Source: Cristatella mucedo (lineage: Eukaryota; Bryozoa; Phylactolaemata; Cristatellidae). From it: DNA of 64,000 bases. The DNA is taken from NCBI GenBank assembly GCA_009760855.2, contig WPIO01000042.1, forward strand, positions 1,643,001 through 1,707,000, written 5' to 3'. Below, in pieces: positions 11,392 through 22,470 of the stretch (position 1 is the stretch's first letter; each line of letters starts with the position of its first letter). The notes under the pieces are model-generated. The model was not told the origin of the DNA, did not search any database, and saw only the letters and a list, made by a program, of their open reading frames with translations. Position numbers and translations under genes: made by a program.

Positions 11392-11462
<71 letters not shown>
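11392..11462. repeat. (CT)n microsatellite
   Basis: An uninterrupted tract of about 71 bp ends exactly where the tRNA-like sequence on the minus strand should complete its T arm and acceptor stem. Confidence 0.95.
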
Positions 11463-11465
<3 letters not shown>

Positions 11466-11527
11466 GGATATCGATCCTGAGCCTGTCTCATGCTAAGCCA
11501 GCGCTCTACCATTTGAGCTACGTCCCC
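11463..11527 (-). pseudogene. Decayed tRNA-Ala(AGC)-like sequence joined to (GA)n
   Basis: On the minus strand it reads GGGGACG, TA, GCTC..GAGC (D arm with AAATGGTA loop), an anticodon loop TTAGCAT (anticodon AGC) and then GGATCGATATCC, a T-loop-like B box. The A box is good. The anticodon stem CTGGC/GAGAC is badly mispaired. The 3' half of the acceptor stem is missing: after the T loop the sequence passes into (GA)n. It is therefore a truncated tRNA pseudogene or the head of a tRNA-Ala-derived SINE, not a working tRNA. Confidence 0.7.
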
Positions 11528-11669
11528 ACCCAAGAACATATAGAAAGTAAAGGCGCTTTTTACATAGTAGGATTACTCGGTCGAATGATGTAAACGAAAC
11601 CTTGCGTGTTATAAGTGACCAATTATGAAGAAGGTCCATTAACAGCCATTATTTACTCGTTCTGAAGTT

Positions 11670-13440
11670 CATATCCCAATCAAAGAAGACAGCAAGTCCT
11701 TTTGGCCCTATTCCCACTGTCCTGCTCCTATGTTGAATTGATCTGTTGCTGCCATGCATAACTAACATCATTAACATGTCATTAGCCTCAGGTCATGTCT
11801 CAGTACCTTTAAAGAAAAAGCTGTAGTCAGGCCTCTACTCAAGAAAGTGACGCTAAACCCAGAGAACTTAAACAACTACCGTCCAGTCTCCTTTCTACTA
11901 TTCCTATAAAAGATACTGGAACCGAGTCGTGGCAGACCAGCTGAACTCATATATTGAAACTTCAAACCTTACTAATAAGTTCCATTCTGGCTTTAGAGCT
12001 AATCACTCCACAGAGTCAACATTGCTTCGGGCATACAACGACCTACTTAATAATGCAGACATGGGTGTAGAGTATCTCTGCTTGTTTTGCTCGATTTTTC
12101 GACAGCTTTTGATACTATAAATCACCAAGTCCTTCTTGATTGCCTCTCATCTCGCCTGGCCATCTGTGGCACTGGTCTGCAATGGTTCAGGTCCTATCGC
12201 AGTGGGAGACTCCAGAGTATTGATGTGAATGGACAAAGATCATCCGAGATACCTCTGAAATATGAGGTACATCACTGCTCCATGCTAAGTCCGGCTCTTT
12301 TCGCGGTTTATACTCTCCTTCTTGCTGATGTGATTGCCAAGCGATATCTAGGCTTTCACTCCTATGTGGATGACACTCAGTTGTACCTTTGCTTTGATCC
12401 CTCCGAGCCTTCGAGCACCTCAAATTCTCTCAACTCCCGTGCGACATGTATGGATGACATCTGCTCATGGATGGTAGCAATTTTTCTTAAATTAAATGAT
12501 GCTAAAACTTACTAGTTATGGGCAAGCCAAGTGCCATTCAGAAATTTGAAAGGCTAACGCTCAAAATCGGCTCTGCCAGCATATCTCCTGTTGAATCTGC
12601 ACGAAATCTAGGTGTCATGTTCCAAAATCACCTCTCGTTAGACGACCCCACATCAGCTCCACAATCAAGTCTGCCTACTTTCAGCTTTATATCATTGCTA
12701 AAATTCGGGCTTGTTTAGATAAGGATACCATGTCCAAGTTGGTAAATGCATTTGTGACATCCGGTCTTGACTTCTGTAACTCACTGCTTGCTGGCCTACC
12801 GGCATGTGCAATCAGGCGATTACAGATGGTGCAAAATTCTGCCAGGTAGGCTTGTCTGTCGTGAGAGTCTCAGTTGCCACATCACACTGCTTCTCGCCGA
12901 CCTGCACTGGCTACCAGTCAAGCAACGGATCGACTTCAAGATTTTGTCGCTCACTTTCGGGCCCCTTCATTCTTCGGCTCCAGCCTACCTATCAGATCTA
13001 CTCCCCCACCAAACCAAGCATCGTACAAATCGCTTTTGGGAAACTTTACCTATAATCCTTACAAACCTCAAATTCTTTGGAGATAGTGCATTTAGTTTGT
13101 TTGCTCCCAAAGCCTGGAACTCACTCCCGACTTGCATCACAAGACATCCACTGACTTTACCACATTTTAAAAGAACTTTAAATGCACCTATTTATGACAG
13201 CATTTAGTGGGTCCCTCTGATTCGTCCTTTATGTCCTTATGCATGCTGACACTGTGCATGCTGCCACTAACCGTACTTGCATGCTGACCCTGTGCATGTC
13301 ACCCCTAACCATGTTATTCAAGTTATTTATCAAGCATGATACCACTCACCATATGATCGTGTTCCTTTGCAGCGAATGTGAACCGCCTAGAAAGAGATTG
13401 AATTCTGTGAGGGCGCTTTATCAAGGGTATTACTATTATT
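11670..13440 (+). mobile_element. Longest LINE-A copy: reverse transcriptase, C-terminus and 3' UTR
   Basis: Reverse transcriptase motifs in order are KAVVRPLLKK (about 11820), a degenerate NYRPVS, NKFHSGFRANHSTEST (about 11980), LDFSTAFDTINHQ (about 12090), a block equivalent to GxPQGS at about 12265-12300 and FHSYVDDTQLYL (about 12355-12390) with the catalytic YVDD. The C-terminal blocks HWLPVKQRID and APKAWNSLPTCIT follow, then the GCATG-rich 3' UTR and an (ATT)n tail. The endonuclease part is missing, and frameshifts near 12110 and 12515 break the ORF. The FxDDTQLY signature and the C-terminus fit the CR1/L2 group. Confidence 0.9.
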
Positions 13441-13753
13441 ATTATAATTTTTTACTGCTCTCACATTGCTAAACGGTCTCATAGGGCCGATGATGCAGCT
13501 AGTTTGAATCTGGTGGACAGGGTAGGGTAGATGTAGCCACATCGGCTACTCACTGGAAATGCCGAAATCGAAAACCAGACAAGTTTGGCAAGCACTAGGA
13601 TGCCGACCGGTCGCCCGTCTAGAAGACGCAGCCTCAAACGAAATAGTTGTGTTTAGTTAGTGCCTATTTACTGTAAATGAACCGATCAGGGACGAGTCGA
13701 ATGCCTGCCATTTCCTTTCCAGCCACTGCTCAATCCCTATCTACCGACTATAG
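13441..13753. other. End of intron 1
   Basis: Unique sequence leads to the TATAG acceptor at 13753. The coding frame of the next exon is open upstream to about 13677, so an earlier acceptor cannot be excluded. Confidence 0.35.
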
Positions 13754-13912
13754 CTCTGGCTGCTCGACAAAGCCTTCACCGCTGCCGTTGGACGCCCTGG
13801 CTGCAGCACGTGCCCACTGGTCGTCGGCTAGCTGCAGCTTGGCGCAGCTCGGCGGACACGCCGATGTGGTGTGCGCGGTCAGCGTGCATGGTGGATTCCT
13901 CGCCTCGGGCAG
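13754..13912 (+). CDS. WD40 gene exon 2: start of propeller, blade 1
   Basis: The segment encodes residues about 108-160. A linker is followed by the first WD40 strand pattern, LGGHADVVCAVSVHGGFLAS, which has the expected GH dipeptide. It ends at a donor AG|GTATCT in the middle of the blade. Joined to exon 3 the text becomes SG-S-RDTTVKLWDL, a near-perfect WD40 D-strand and WD ending, which is the strongest single proof of the splice. The 3' border is firm. The 5' border (TATAG|C at 13753) was chosen because its phase fits exon 1; other AGs upstream in the open frame are possible. Confidence 0.75.
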
Positions 13913-14060
13913 GTATCTCGTGCTGGCAGCTCTATGAAGACCCGCGTGACTCGGCTGCATCGACAGTGGCAGCTGTGGCTGGTTCACCTACTTGGTCACC
14001 TGACCGGTGCCTGGCTGCCAGTGAGCCGTTACCGGCGGCCCTAGCTGCTGCTGCTGACCT
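13913..14060. other. Start of intron 2
   Basis: Between the exon 2 donor and the minisatellite the sequence stays GC-rich, but the exon frame closes at about 13935. Confidence 0.3.
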
Positions 14061-14235
14061 CTTCCACTACTGCTACCCATCTGACCTCTTCCACTACCCA
14101 TCTGACCTCTTCCACTACCCATCTGACCTCTTCCACTACCCATCTGACCTCTTCCACTACCCATCTGACCTCTTCCACTACCCATCTGACCTCTTCCACT
14201 ACCCATCTGACCTCTTCCACTACCCATCTGACCTG
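14061..14235. repeat. 21-bp minisatellite, about 7-8 units
   Basis: The unit GACCTCTTCCACTACCCATC(T) repeats almost perfectly. The first unit carries a 6-bp insertion. Because 21 is a multiple of three, both strands stay open (heptapeptide PSDLFHY on +, MGSGRGQ on -), but this is a side effect of the repeat and not in frame with exon 2. Confidence 0.95.
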
Positions 14236-14399
14236 CTACCCATCATCTGACCGAATGCTGCGAAAGGACCACTTCAAGGGTCCCATCCCCCATTACTCTG
14301 TCACTGGGCCCCCTCCTTCCCCCCCCCCGAAGGTCGCTTGCTTGTACCAAATCGCCCTCATCACCCTTGCTCCTCCTTTGTGGGCACCAGGGATATGCT

Positions 14400-14460
14400 C
14401 CGAGAGCTGTGAGCTATCGCTCTGCTATCTATCTGTCTATCTATCTATCTATCTCCAAGA
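14400..14460. repeat. (CTAT)n short tract
   Basis: A small CTAT/CTGT tetranucleotide run lies at about 14426-14455, directly before LINE-B. Confidence 0.8.
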
Positions 14461-15178
14461 TTAGAAGCTGTCTCCCACAGTGGCTTGTAAAAAATTTAAC
14501 TAGCTCTTTAGTTCTGTCTCGGCTTGATTATTGGAGTTCCCTTTTGGCTGGGCTGCCAAAGAAAGCTATTATGCCACTACAGCTGACTATGAATATGGCT
14601 GCAAGGCTGGTCTTCAAGTCCCAGCGGTTTGAGCACGTGTCACCTCTGCTGAAAGAGCTAGGATGGTTGCCGGTTGAGCAAAGGATACAGAGCAAAGTTC
14701 TTACGCTGACCCACAAGGCCCGCCACGGCTTGGCTCCTTCGTACCTAGCTGAACTGCTGCATCAGTTTCAGCCTGTTCGCGCCCTCAGGTCCTGTGTGGA
14801 CAATAAATTAGCTGTCCCATTCCTCCGCTTAAAGACAGTTGGCGACAGAAGCTTTAGCTCTGCAGGTCCTAGACTGTGGAACTCGCTTCCACAATTCTTA
14901 CTTAACGACAACTACTCTCCAACTGCCGACTATGGCACATCTTTTTCAGCAGTCCTGAACTGCTACTTCTATGCTACTCACTACCTCAACTGCTCTCCTG
15001 ACTCTGCTATGCTTCCCACTTTCTCTTTGTTGCGTGAGACGAAGTCTGTTGGCTACCGAATGCATACCGAAAGCCGCTTAGGCTGTGAGTGCGCTATACA
15101 AAACTCGCCTGCGTAACACCCACATGGTCTTTATGACTTTGTGGAGTTACTGACGGAGATACATTACATTACATTACA
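14461..15178 (+). mobile_element. LINE-B 3' half, open C-terminal region
   Basis: This is the best-preserved LINE-B copy. It has one open frame from about 14367 to 15116 with VLSRLDYWSSLLAGLPKKA, MNMAARLVFKSQRFEHVSPL, LGWLPVEQRIQSKVLTLTHK, SYLAELLHQFQP, RSFSSAGPRLWNSLPQFL and NCSPDSAMLPTFSLL. A 3' UTR and an (ATTAC)n tail at 15155-15178 follow. The blocks correspond one by one to the post-RT region of CR1/L2-type elements, but the family is clearly different from LINE-A. The RT core is missing. Confidence 0.9.
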
Positions 15179-15606
15179 TATCTACCTATCTATTTGTCAC
15201 CAGTCAGTCGTCTCGCCCTTCTTAGCACTAAACTGAGATCTTTCTGTGATTGTGCCCGTGGTTCACTTGTGCACCGAAAGTCTGGAGCTAGCTAGACCTT
15301 CTTAGTGCAAGCTTGAGAAAGCATACATACATACATCAAGACTGACTGTCTATCGACAGGTAAACGAGGTGTACTGTAGATCATACCAGTCTGTCTTTGT
15401 AAAGACTATAGCTAGCTTCACTTAAAACAGTGCTGATTCTCATATGTGCAACCCAAAAAAGTTCTAATGTTCATCTATCGCCTCCATAGTTACTTTCAAG
15501 TTAGCACCTTGTATTCGATCTTGCAGATTGCTTTTTGAAGCTTCTTTGTCGGCAGGATAGGCAAGATAAGAGAGCGCGGCCCTAAGGGAACCACATCCCC
15601 ACAGGA
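15179..15606. other. Intron 2 unique stretch
   Basis: It contains an ACATACATACAT run near 15325. No gene is recognised. Confidence 0.3.
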
Positions 15607-15617
15607 CTCCTCTCCCC

Positions 15618-15665
<48 letters not shown>

Positions 15666-15668
15666 TTC
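15607..15668. repeat. (CT)n microsatellite
   Basis: A CT tract with single CCC interruptions. Confidence 0.95.
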
Positions 15669-16494
15669 TCTGTATTCGTAAGTAAAAGTCTCAATGCTCC
15701 CGGCATCTTGCCCACGATGCATGAATTCTAGCTTGCGTAAGATTGCGAATCAGGCTGAGATTGCTGCTAGGCCACTTTTTTCAGGGTAGGCTGCCACCTG
15801 CCCACAGACTTTCACAAACCTTACCTATTCTGTGTGCACTCCGATCACAAGGCTGTGGAAATGTCAAGGCTGTGCTGTCGGATGCTGTTGGTACGAAATG
15901 GTAGAAAAAAGGCTCACTGGTCATCGGCGTGATTAGAGCCTTGCTCTGTTTCTCGTTGAAAGGGACCTGTAAAATCCTGAGCACGACAGCCCGGGAAGTA
16001 GCCTAGATTACCTCTGCTCCTTCTTAGTTCATCCGAATGGAAAACAAATTTGGTCCTGTCGCACACAGAATCTGTCAGACCTGTCCAAAAGTGAATCACC
16101 TGCACACAGGCTTACAATATCTAGGGTCTCAAGCATTTGGGATTTTAGAGGACTTAACCCAGATAGTCTTTTACCCTGCCAAAGTAGATTAGATTGACAT
16201 TCCAAGCCGCATTTTTGGGCCGATTTGCATATCGCAATAGAGAGAGAAGTAAAGCTTGTGCTCTTACGAAATCAGAGCAGGTCGTTAATCAAAGCTGCAA
16301 TAGTGCAGAGGAACTGATACCAGATGGTTACAGTCGCAGTGTGTGGTAATTGCTCTGTTTTTACAAGCTAAAGTGCCCTTTCGCAGGCCGTCCGACCCTT
16401 AGGTGAAGTATTTTCTAGTGTTGGAATGATCTTTGAGACTTAGCTAATTCTGAGTTGTAGTCTTATCTAACAGAAACACGCCTGGGGGGTCTCC
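15669..16494. other. Intron 2 unique stretch
   Basis: No coding block or repeat family is recognised. Confidence 0.3.
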
Positions 16495-16665
16495 CACCCC
16501 CGCCATGCCTTGTGTGCATGTCACATCTAACCATGTTATGCTTGTTGATATTAAGCATGCACCCACTAACCATTCGAGCATGCTTCCGTTACAGCATATA
16601 TAAAGTACCTAGAAAGAGGTTAAGTTCTCTGAGGGTGCTATACAAATGTACTGTTATTATTATTA
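16495..16665 (+). mobile_element. LINE-A 3' end
   Basis: It has the GTGCATGTCACATCTAACCA 3' UTR block, AAAGTACCTAGAAAGAGGTT, and a GAGGGTGCTATACAAATG block with an ATT tail. Confidence 0.8.
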
Positions 16666-17799
16666 ATATTACTATGCTCATGCCTATTATGCCTCTATGC
16701 TGTGCCCGGTGTATGGCAAGCTAAACGATTCTTGATCATCTAGAAACTGTACACGGATTTTCGTCATTAATTTGAATGTATCGGCAGTGTGTTCGTCCTC
16801 TGAAGTATGCTCGGTTCCAGCAATTAGTTGTAGTAGTCGACAGGACCAACCATCCTACCCTCTCAGTTGCTCGTGACTCGGCTCAGCCAGAGCCTCAGCC
16901 AAGCTTATGGTGTGCGAGACTTGCGGCCACTTGCTTCGCTTGCAATGGAGCTCATGTAATGCTAGTGTCGGAGTCGATGCTGAAGCCAGATTCCTCTGCT
17001 CGTGTGTGCAGGGCTATGCCATGCATTTAAGCTTGTAGGGCTGTCGTCGCCATAGCTTCGGCGGTGGCTGCAGACTCGAGGGCTGCAGCTAAGCTGCCCA
17101 GCATTCGATGACCCACAAGTGTCATGTGCCAACGGCTTGAGAGTCCTTGGTCGGTTCTGCTGCCGTCACGGGTCCTTGCTCTGACCTTCAGTTTGATTGT
17201 TGGCAGTTCTTGGTCGTGGCTACCCTCGGGGGGGGGGTGAGGGGAGGTGAAGTGCTGCCGTGCAGGGCTGCTCTGATCATGTGCCGGAAGTGGGCTTAGT
17301 GCTCCGAAACTGGAATCTCCAGCATCCATGCTGGACAATGCTCTATTGGCGGCTCGGTTGACTGTGTCCTAAAATACTTGGGCACTTGGGCAATGCAGCT
17401 GCCTGCCACGGTAGAGCAGTAGTAGCCAGCCGGACCTCTGCACTGCAGACCGGGCAAGGCTGCCACTGAGCAGGCTATCTGGTGAGAGGTTTGCGTACTG
17501 TGGGTGGCTGGCGTACTCAGTGGACAAGAATGGTTGCTAGCCACAGGATTCAAGTTGTACTCTATTAATCTGGCCTAAAGTTCTTGCCATATTTAAAAAT
17601 GTGTTGAAACTAATAGCAGTGAGCATGTAGCTGGCATAGGACCCTAACAGAACTAGATCTCTATCCATCCATTGCACTTGACAACTCGCCACAAGAGAAG
17701 CAATAACCGTTGGTGTCGTGACCTATAATCTCGAATTGACTAGAAGCTCTGTCTGGCAGCTGTTTTAGTCTTTGCAGTCATTGAAGAATGCCGGTGGAT
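16666..17799. other. Intron 2 unique stretch
   Basis: The part 16780-17560 is moderately GC-rich with a G9 run at 17230-17238. Open frames of up to about 100 codons occur on both strands without recognisable domains. Confidence 0.3.
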
Positions 17800-17930
17800 T
17801 GTAATAATAGTAATAGCCATTATTATAATATGTTTGTATAGTACCCTCAGAGAACTTAATCTGTAGGCACTTAACATCTGCTGCAAGGGAAGCATGGTCG
17901 AATGGTTAGTTGTAGCATGCTCAATGTCAC
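17800..17930 (-). mobile_element. LINE-A 3' end, minus strand
   Basis: On the minus strand it has TTTGCAGCAGATG-like, the AAGTGCCTACAG and GAGGGTACTATACAAAC blocks and an ATT tail. Confidence 0.75.
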
Positions 17931-18319
17931 GTGCCTAGGCAGCTCGGCACACTTGTTCATGACAAAATAGTACACAAGAATGGCATTTATTGGGTTTTAA
18001 TGTTTGTATCGTGTGAATAATGGGTCTGGAGCACTACAGCACATGTAGTGGCTTTTAGTGCCGGCAGTGAGCCCGGTTCCTGCCACACGTGGAAGACTTT
18101 AGCCAGAATTCGTTTCAGGTGGGCTCAATTTTGACCTTGAGCATGCATAACCAGACGTCGAGTAATTGATTCAACCTCTCATGCCTGGTTTTTATGACTT
18201 AACAGCTGAATCAATTGAAAGTAGATGGGCTTCCCAGCTAAATATAGTTGAACTATTTGTTTAGTTTGATGCCAGAGGCCTTTCAGAAAAAGATTTATTT
18301 TTCAGCCATGCCATCGATT
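17931..18319. other. Intron 2 unique stretch
   Basis: Nothing recognised. Confidence 0.3.
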
Positions 18320-18835
18320 AGAAACCACGGTTGATGCAAAACTCTGCATGCGGCCAGGCTTGTCTGTCGTAAGCATCGAAGTTACCACAGTATAACCTTT
18401 ATCGCCGACCTGCACTGGCTCCCCATCAAGCAGTGTATCGACTTCAAGGTTCTGTCAATCGCTTTGAGGTCCCTTCATTCTCTTGTTCTAGCCTACCGAG
18501 TTCCGAAGAAATATCCTAATCAGGCTTCTAGGCATCGTGCCATCTGTTCTTCTCGCTCATGTCGTTTAGCTGCGCCTCATACGAACCTCAAATACTTTGG
18601 AGACCTGCCTTTAGTTCATATGCTTCCAAAGCCTGGGCACACTCCTGACTAATGTCATGACATCCCCAGACTTGGCGACATTTAAAAGAAGCTAAAAACA
18701 CACTTGTTTCTCACTGCCTTTGGCAGATCCATGGAAATTGTCCTTTGTCGGCTTATGTGTGCTAGCACTGTGCACATTAATGCTAACTATGCTGACATTA
18801 TTATTATTATTATCGTTGTTATTATTATTAATGCA
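18320..18835 (+). mobile_element. LINE-A C-terminal fragment with (ATT)n
   Basis: The copy starts at LMQNSACGQACLS-like coding (degenerate), continues through DLHWLPIKQCIDFKVLSIAL and MLPKPGHTPD and ends in a shortened 3' UTR with (ATT)n at 18800-18835. Stops and frameshifts are present. Confidence 0.75.
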
Positions 18836-18999
18836 GTAAGTTACACCCAGCTTGAAATAAATTCTCACAGTATGAACAAAAGTGCTGTGCTGTAAATTCT
18901 GATTAGAAGAGGTTTTCTACTATGCCAGACATACTAAAGTTATGTGCTTGTCAAAATATTTATTGACTGCCCAAAAATAAATGCTTCGACAAAGCTATG

Positions 19000-19100
19000 G
19001 CGGTAGCTCAAGCGCCCGTGCCATATGTGAAGCACTTGAATACAGATTAAGTTCCCTCAAGTCGCTTTACAAATGAATTATATTATTATTATTTAATGCA
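19000..19100 (+). mobile_element. SINE-2 3' part with LINE-A-like tail
   Basis: A broken tRNA-like head (GGCGGTAGCTCAAGCGCCCG) is followed by CCATATGTGAAGCACTTG, GATTAAGTTCCCTCAAG and an ATT tail, the same end as LINE-A. Confidence 0.5.
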
Positions 19101-19754
19101 TGTGTTTAGTGTGATGGCGTCCTACTGCAATTTTTTATAACCTCCTTTGTCTCGCCAGGCATTGAGGTCACAAGCTTTTGCATAGTCTCTTCTGCTGCAG
19201 CACATTCCACAGAGCCTGAGTTTTACTGATAAGCTAGCTTCCCCTATTTGTGTTGGCTCAAATACCCTGGCTCAGCCACCTGTCAATATCGCTCCATAGT
19301 AGTTCTACGAAGGTCAAATCAGGCGACTGGCTGGACTTCACTGACCTTGTAGTGTACTTTGGGATGACTTGCTGCCAAATGTACCTATGACTGGGCAGTA
19401 AGGTCTGTGTAGCAGTCCTGTTGGCCTTGTGGTTAGTGTCACTAAATATGGACCCTTTGAGTTCCTGAGGTGATTTTGGCTGCAGCAGGAATATCTGTAT
19501 AGTCAGTTGACCTCACAACCACAGGGCTGTCTGAAGTGCCTGAATTGCACTTGACATGAACTCTAGTCCAAAAATGACGTCACCGGGGCTCCGAGTTGGT
19601 GCCTTGTCTCCATGCCTGTGTAGGCCATAAAGTTTAAGAATTCTGCATGTGAAATGGGTTTCACTATTAAGGCCAGCAGAAAGAGCCCATCATCTAAAAA
19701 CCCTGTGCTATCTGCACTTTGGTCTTTACTGTTGGACACCTTTAGTCTTTTCAT
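19101..19754. other. Intron 2 unique stretch
   Basis: Nothing recognised. Confidence 0.3.
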
Positions 19755-19975
19755 CGATCCTGAGTTGCTGCTTCCATGCTACTCACTACCTCAACTGCTC
19801 TCCTGACTCTGCTATGCTTCCCACTTTCTCTTTGTTGCATGAGATGAAGTCTGTTGGCTACCGAATGGGTAGTGAAAGCCGCTTAGGCTGTGAATGTGCT
19901 ATACAAAACTGTCCTGCGTAACACCCACATATTCTTTGTGGCTTTGTGGAGTTACAGACGGAGATGCATAGACAA
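19755..19975 (+). mobile_element. LINE-B 3' end
   Basis: It covers CCFHATHYLNCSPDSAML, HEMKSVGYRM, ESRLGCECAIQNCPA and the 3' UTR (AACACCCACATATTC, GAGTTACAGACGGAGAT). Confidence 0.85.
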
Positions 19976-20039
19976 ACCATAGCACGGTGTTTTAAAGCTT
20001 TTCTGGTTGAAGGGGCTGTTCCAAAGCCTTCTTAATCAG

Positions 20040-21640
20040 TCATCGTTTGACCGATACTTACAAAGCCTGGATCGGACTTTGATGTCCTAGCAAAGTATTG
20101 CCTAGTCTCCCATCCTCTTTTTTGTTGAAGATTCTCGGAAAGCTTGTCTCTAAGCAGCCTGTGTAGACTATAGACCAGAATTATGCATTTAGAAAATTCC
20201 AGTCGAGATTTGAGTGACCCTCATTCAACTGAAACTGCTCTACTCTGTGTGATCAGCGACATTTTAGGTAAGCCACACACACTGTTAGCGTTGCAGTCCT
20301 TCCTGATCAAAGATCGGTCGCACTCATCGTGATAGATTTCCGCATCCTCTGTCAGCGATTGCAAGCGTCGATCCGTCTTGCTGTTGAGACGTTGGCACGG
20401 TTAGAATGATACTTTCCCATTGTCTCCAGATCCGTGTCGTGTTGATCAAGTCTCATCCACCAAACCGATCACTTGCACGGCTCCACAAGGGTCTGCTCCG
20501 GGCCTGTGTTAGGAGCCTCTCAGCAAAGTGATGCAAGCCCACTGCCCATCAGCTTTTACTTGGTATGCTGAAGACAGCCAGCGATACTTGGTCATTCACA
20601 CTGTGCAATCAGCTGTGGCGATTGGTTAACTGTACCCGTGCCTCAACGACACGTGGTCCTGGTTGTCGGCCAATTTCCTCGAGTTAAAAGTTAATTACAT
20701 ATCCAAAGTTCTACTCATAGGTTAATCGAACTCTAGGGCTGTAACTAATGACTCGAAGTAACTCAGAGCAACTAAAGAAAAATACTAGCTGATTTAACAG
20801 CCTCTTTTGTATAGCGACAGAAGAGCCATCACGGCTGTCACCACCGCTTGCAGTGGCAATAAAGGATCGACCATTACATGATTCAAACCCACGACTTCGG
20901 GACCGAGGTCGTGAAAAGCAACCGCCTTGCCTAGTTTCAAGTGCTGATAATTTAGGTGACCTCTTTTATCTGGATGCCCACCGGCTTACACACATTTTTC
21001 TTGCCAGACCAACTCTGCGGCTAGTCATCATGCTCGATTCCCGGCCATGATTAAGGGCTACTTCCTCAGCTGGTCGGCAAAAGATCTTACTAGCTGCTCT
21101 ACCTAGAATGAGTTCCTATGATTCAGTATTATAGGGCTACAAAAAGGCATTCAGCCTTTGGAGTTGGTGATAAATATGGCTACGAGCTTAGTTTCGTATG
21201 TCCCAGAAATTATGTAATGTGTCACCTTTGCATAAGGAGCTACGATCGGTCAAGGCATGCAGAAAAAATATTTACACTGACCCACAAGGCTTGCCAGCGA
21301 TTGGGTCCTTAACAACCAGGCCGAACTGTCGAATCCTAATCAACAGCATGTCCTCAACCCAGCTAATGATGCTGCATTCATTAGCTGTTCTATTTTTATT
21401 TACTTAAAGACAGTTAGCGACCGAAGCATTTGCTCTGGGTGTCCTAGACTGTGGAACTCACTCCCACAATTCTTGTGCACGGACGTTTTCTCTCCTGCCA
21501 CCGACTTAGGCGCCTCCTTTTCAACCATTGCGCATTGATACTGAGTGGCATTCACTTCCTCGAGTATCTTGAGTCCACTTCCTTAGCTATTTTACTCACT
21601 TCCTCATTGCTGCATTAGATGAATGTATTTAAAGTAATCC
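20040..21640 (+). mobile_element. Decayed LINE-B with reverse transcriptase remnants, split by a SINE
   Basis: Degenerate RT blocks are readable across frames: FQSRFE (for FQSGFR) near 20200, QGSAPGPVLGA near 20490, a YAEDSQRYLVIHTVQS-like block near 20565 (YADDTQLYL with substitutions) and WLSANFLEL near 20670. After a SINE-1 insertion come the C-terminal blocks: LTHKACQRLGP, an RSICSGCPRLWNSLPQFL-like stretch near 21420-21475, and the 3' part. It is heavily mutated, hence an old copy, but the only LINE-B copy with a readable RT core. Confidence 0.7.
20778..20938 (-). mobile_element. SINE-1, inserted in LINE-B
   Basis: On the minus strand it reads GGTCCCGAAGTCGTGGGTTT (B-box region), the paired CACTGC-AA-GCGGTGG core and AAAAGAGGCTGTTAAATCAG. 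It interrupts the LINE-B copy, so it inserted later. Confidence 0.8.
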
Positions 21641-21965
21641 ATCTCTCTGTAACTCTACAAAGCCACAAAGGCTAAGTGGGTGATAAGCACATGAGTTTTC
21701 TGTCGAGCACTCAAAGCCGGCTCAAAGCGGCTTTCGGTGTGCATACGGTAGCCAACATATATCGTGTCATGCAACTAAGGAAAAGTGAGAAGTATAGCTA
21801 AGTCAGGATGGCAGTTATGGGAGTAAGTAGTATGGCAGCAGCTGCTCAGGACTGCTGGAAAGGATGGGTCACAGCAGGACAGTATATGTCGTTGTGTGAG
21901 AATTGTGTGAGTTTCACATAATAGGACGTGCAGAGCAAAAGCTGGTGAAGCAGTTCATGCACAGC
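21641..21965 (-). mobile_element. LINE-B 3' fragment, minus strand
   Basis: It has the LINE-B terminus at 21645-21665 (TTACAGAGAGATGG on the minus strand), the ESRxGFE-like block and the CWxHTTYSHNCHP-like block. It lies tail-to-tail with the preceding + copy. Confidence 0.7.
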
Positions 21966-21984
21966 TATTAAAGAGCCAAGCCAT

Positions 21985-22165
21985 GGCCTGTGCGTTTTTA
22001 GTTTCTTTAAAAATGCAGACAAGTCAAGAGATGTCGTGACGGAAGTCAGGAGTGAGCTCCAGGCTTTAGGAGCATAAGAACTAAAGGCACGATCTTCAAA
22101 GGATTTGAGGTATGGGTAATGAGTTAGATTCCGAAAAGCAGGTGGTACGATGCTTAGCGTCTTTG
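21985..22165 (-). mobile_element. LINE-A internal fragment, minus strand
   Basis: On the minus strand it encodes a CLSGFRNLTHYPYLKSFEDR-like and APKAWSSLLTSVTTSLD-like stretch, the C-terminal LINE-A blocks, without the 3' UTR. Confidence 0.75.
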
Positions 22166-22384
22166 CATCTTTATGGAATTACAGATGGCGACACATGCTT
22201 TCATAAAACAAGCATCGCCAGTAAATTTCTGCATGAAGATGCTTTAAGTGCTATGTGCAAACTCCTTTCCCGCTAGCAGATGCAGTGACGTAATTGCAGC
22301 ATGTTCCGGTTTGCTGGTGCCCGAATTACCCTGCTAAGTCTTCCACATAGGAGTTATTAATTAGCAGCAGTGCCGATAGAGCTC

Positions 22385-22470
22385 GCTATACTAGCAACTG
22401 TCAAGTACCTAGAAAGAGGTTGAGTTCTCTGAGGAAGCTATATCAAATGCATTATTATTGTTATTATCAT
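22385..22470 (+). mobile_element. LINE-A extreme 3' end
   Basis: It has the AAGTACCTAGAAAGAGGTTG and GAGTTCTCTGAGG blocks and an ATT tail; only about 80 bp. Confidence 0.75.

Noticed and set aside
14041-14235. CRISPR-like regular repeat
   Set aside because: The 21-bp units are directly adjacent without spacers and the DNA is eukaryotic. It is a minisatellite.
16776-17338. Moderately GC-rich stretch with frames of 84-103 codons on both strands
   Set aside because: No known domain and no phase-compatible splice sites for the WD40 gene.
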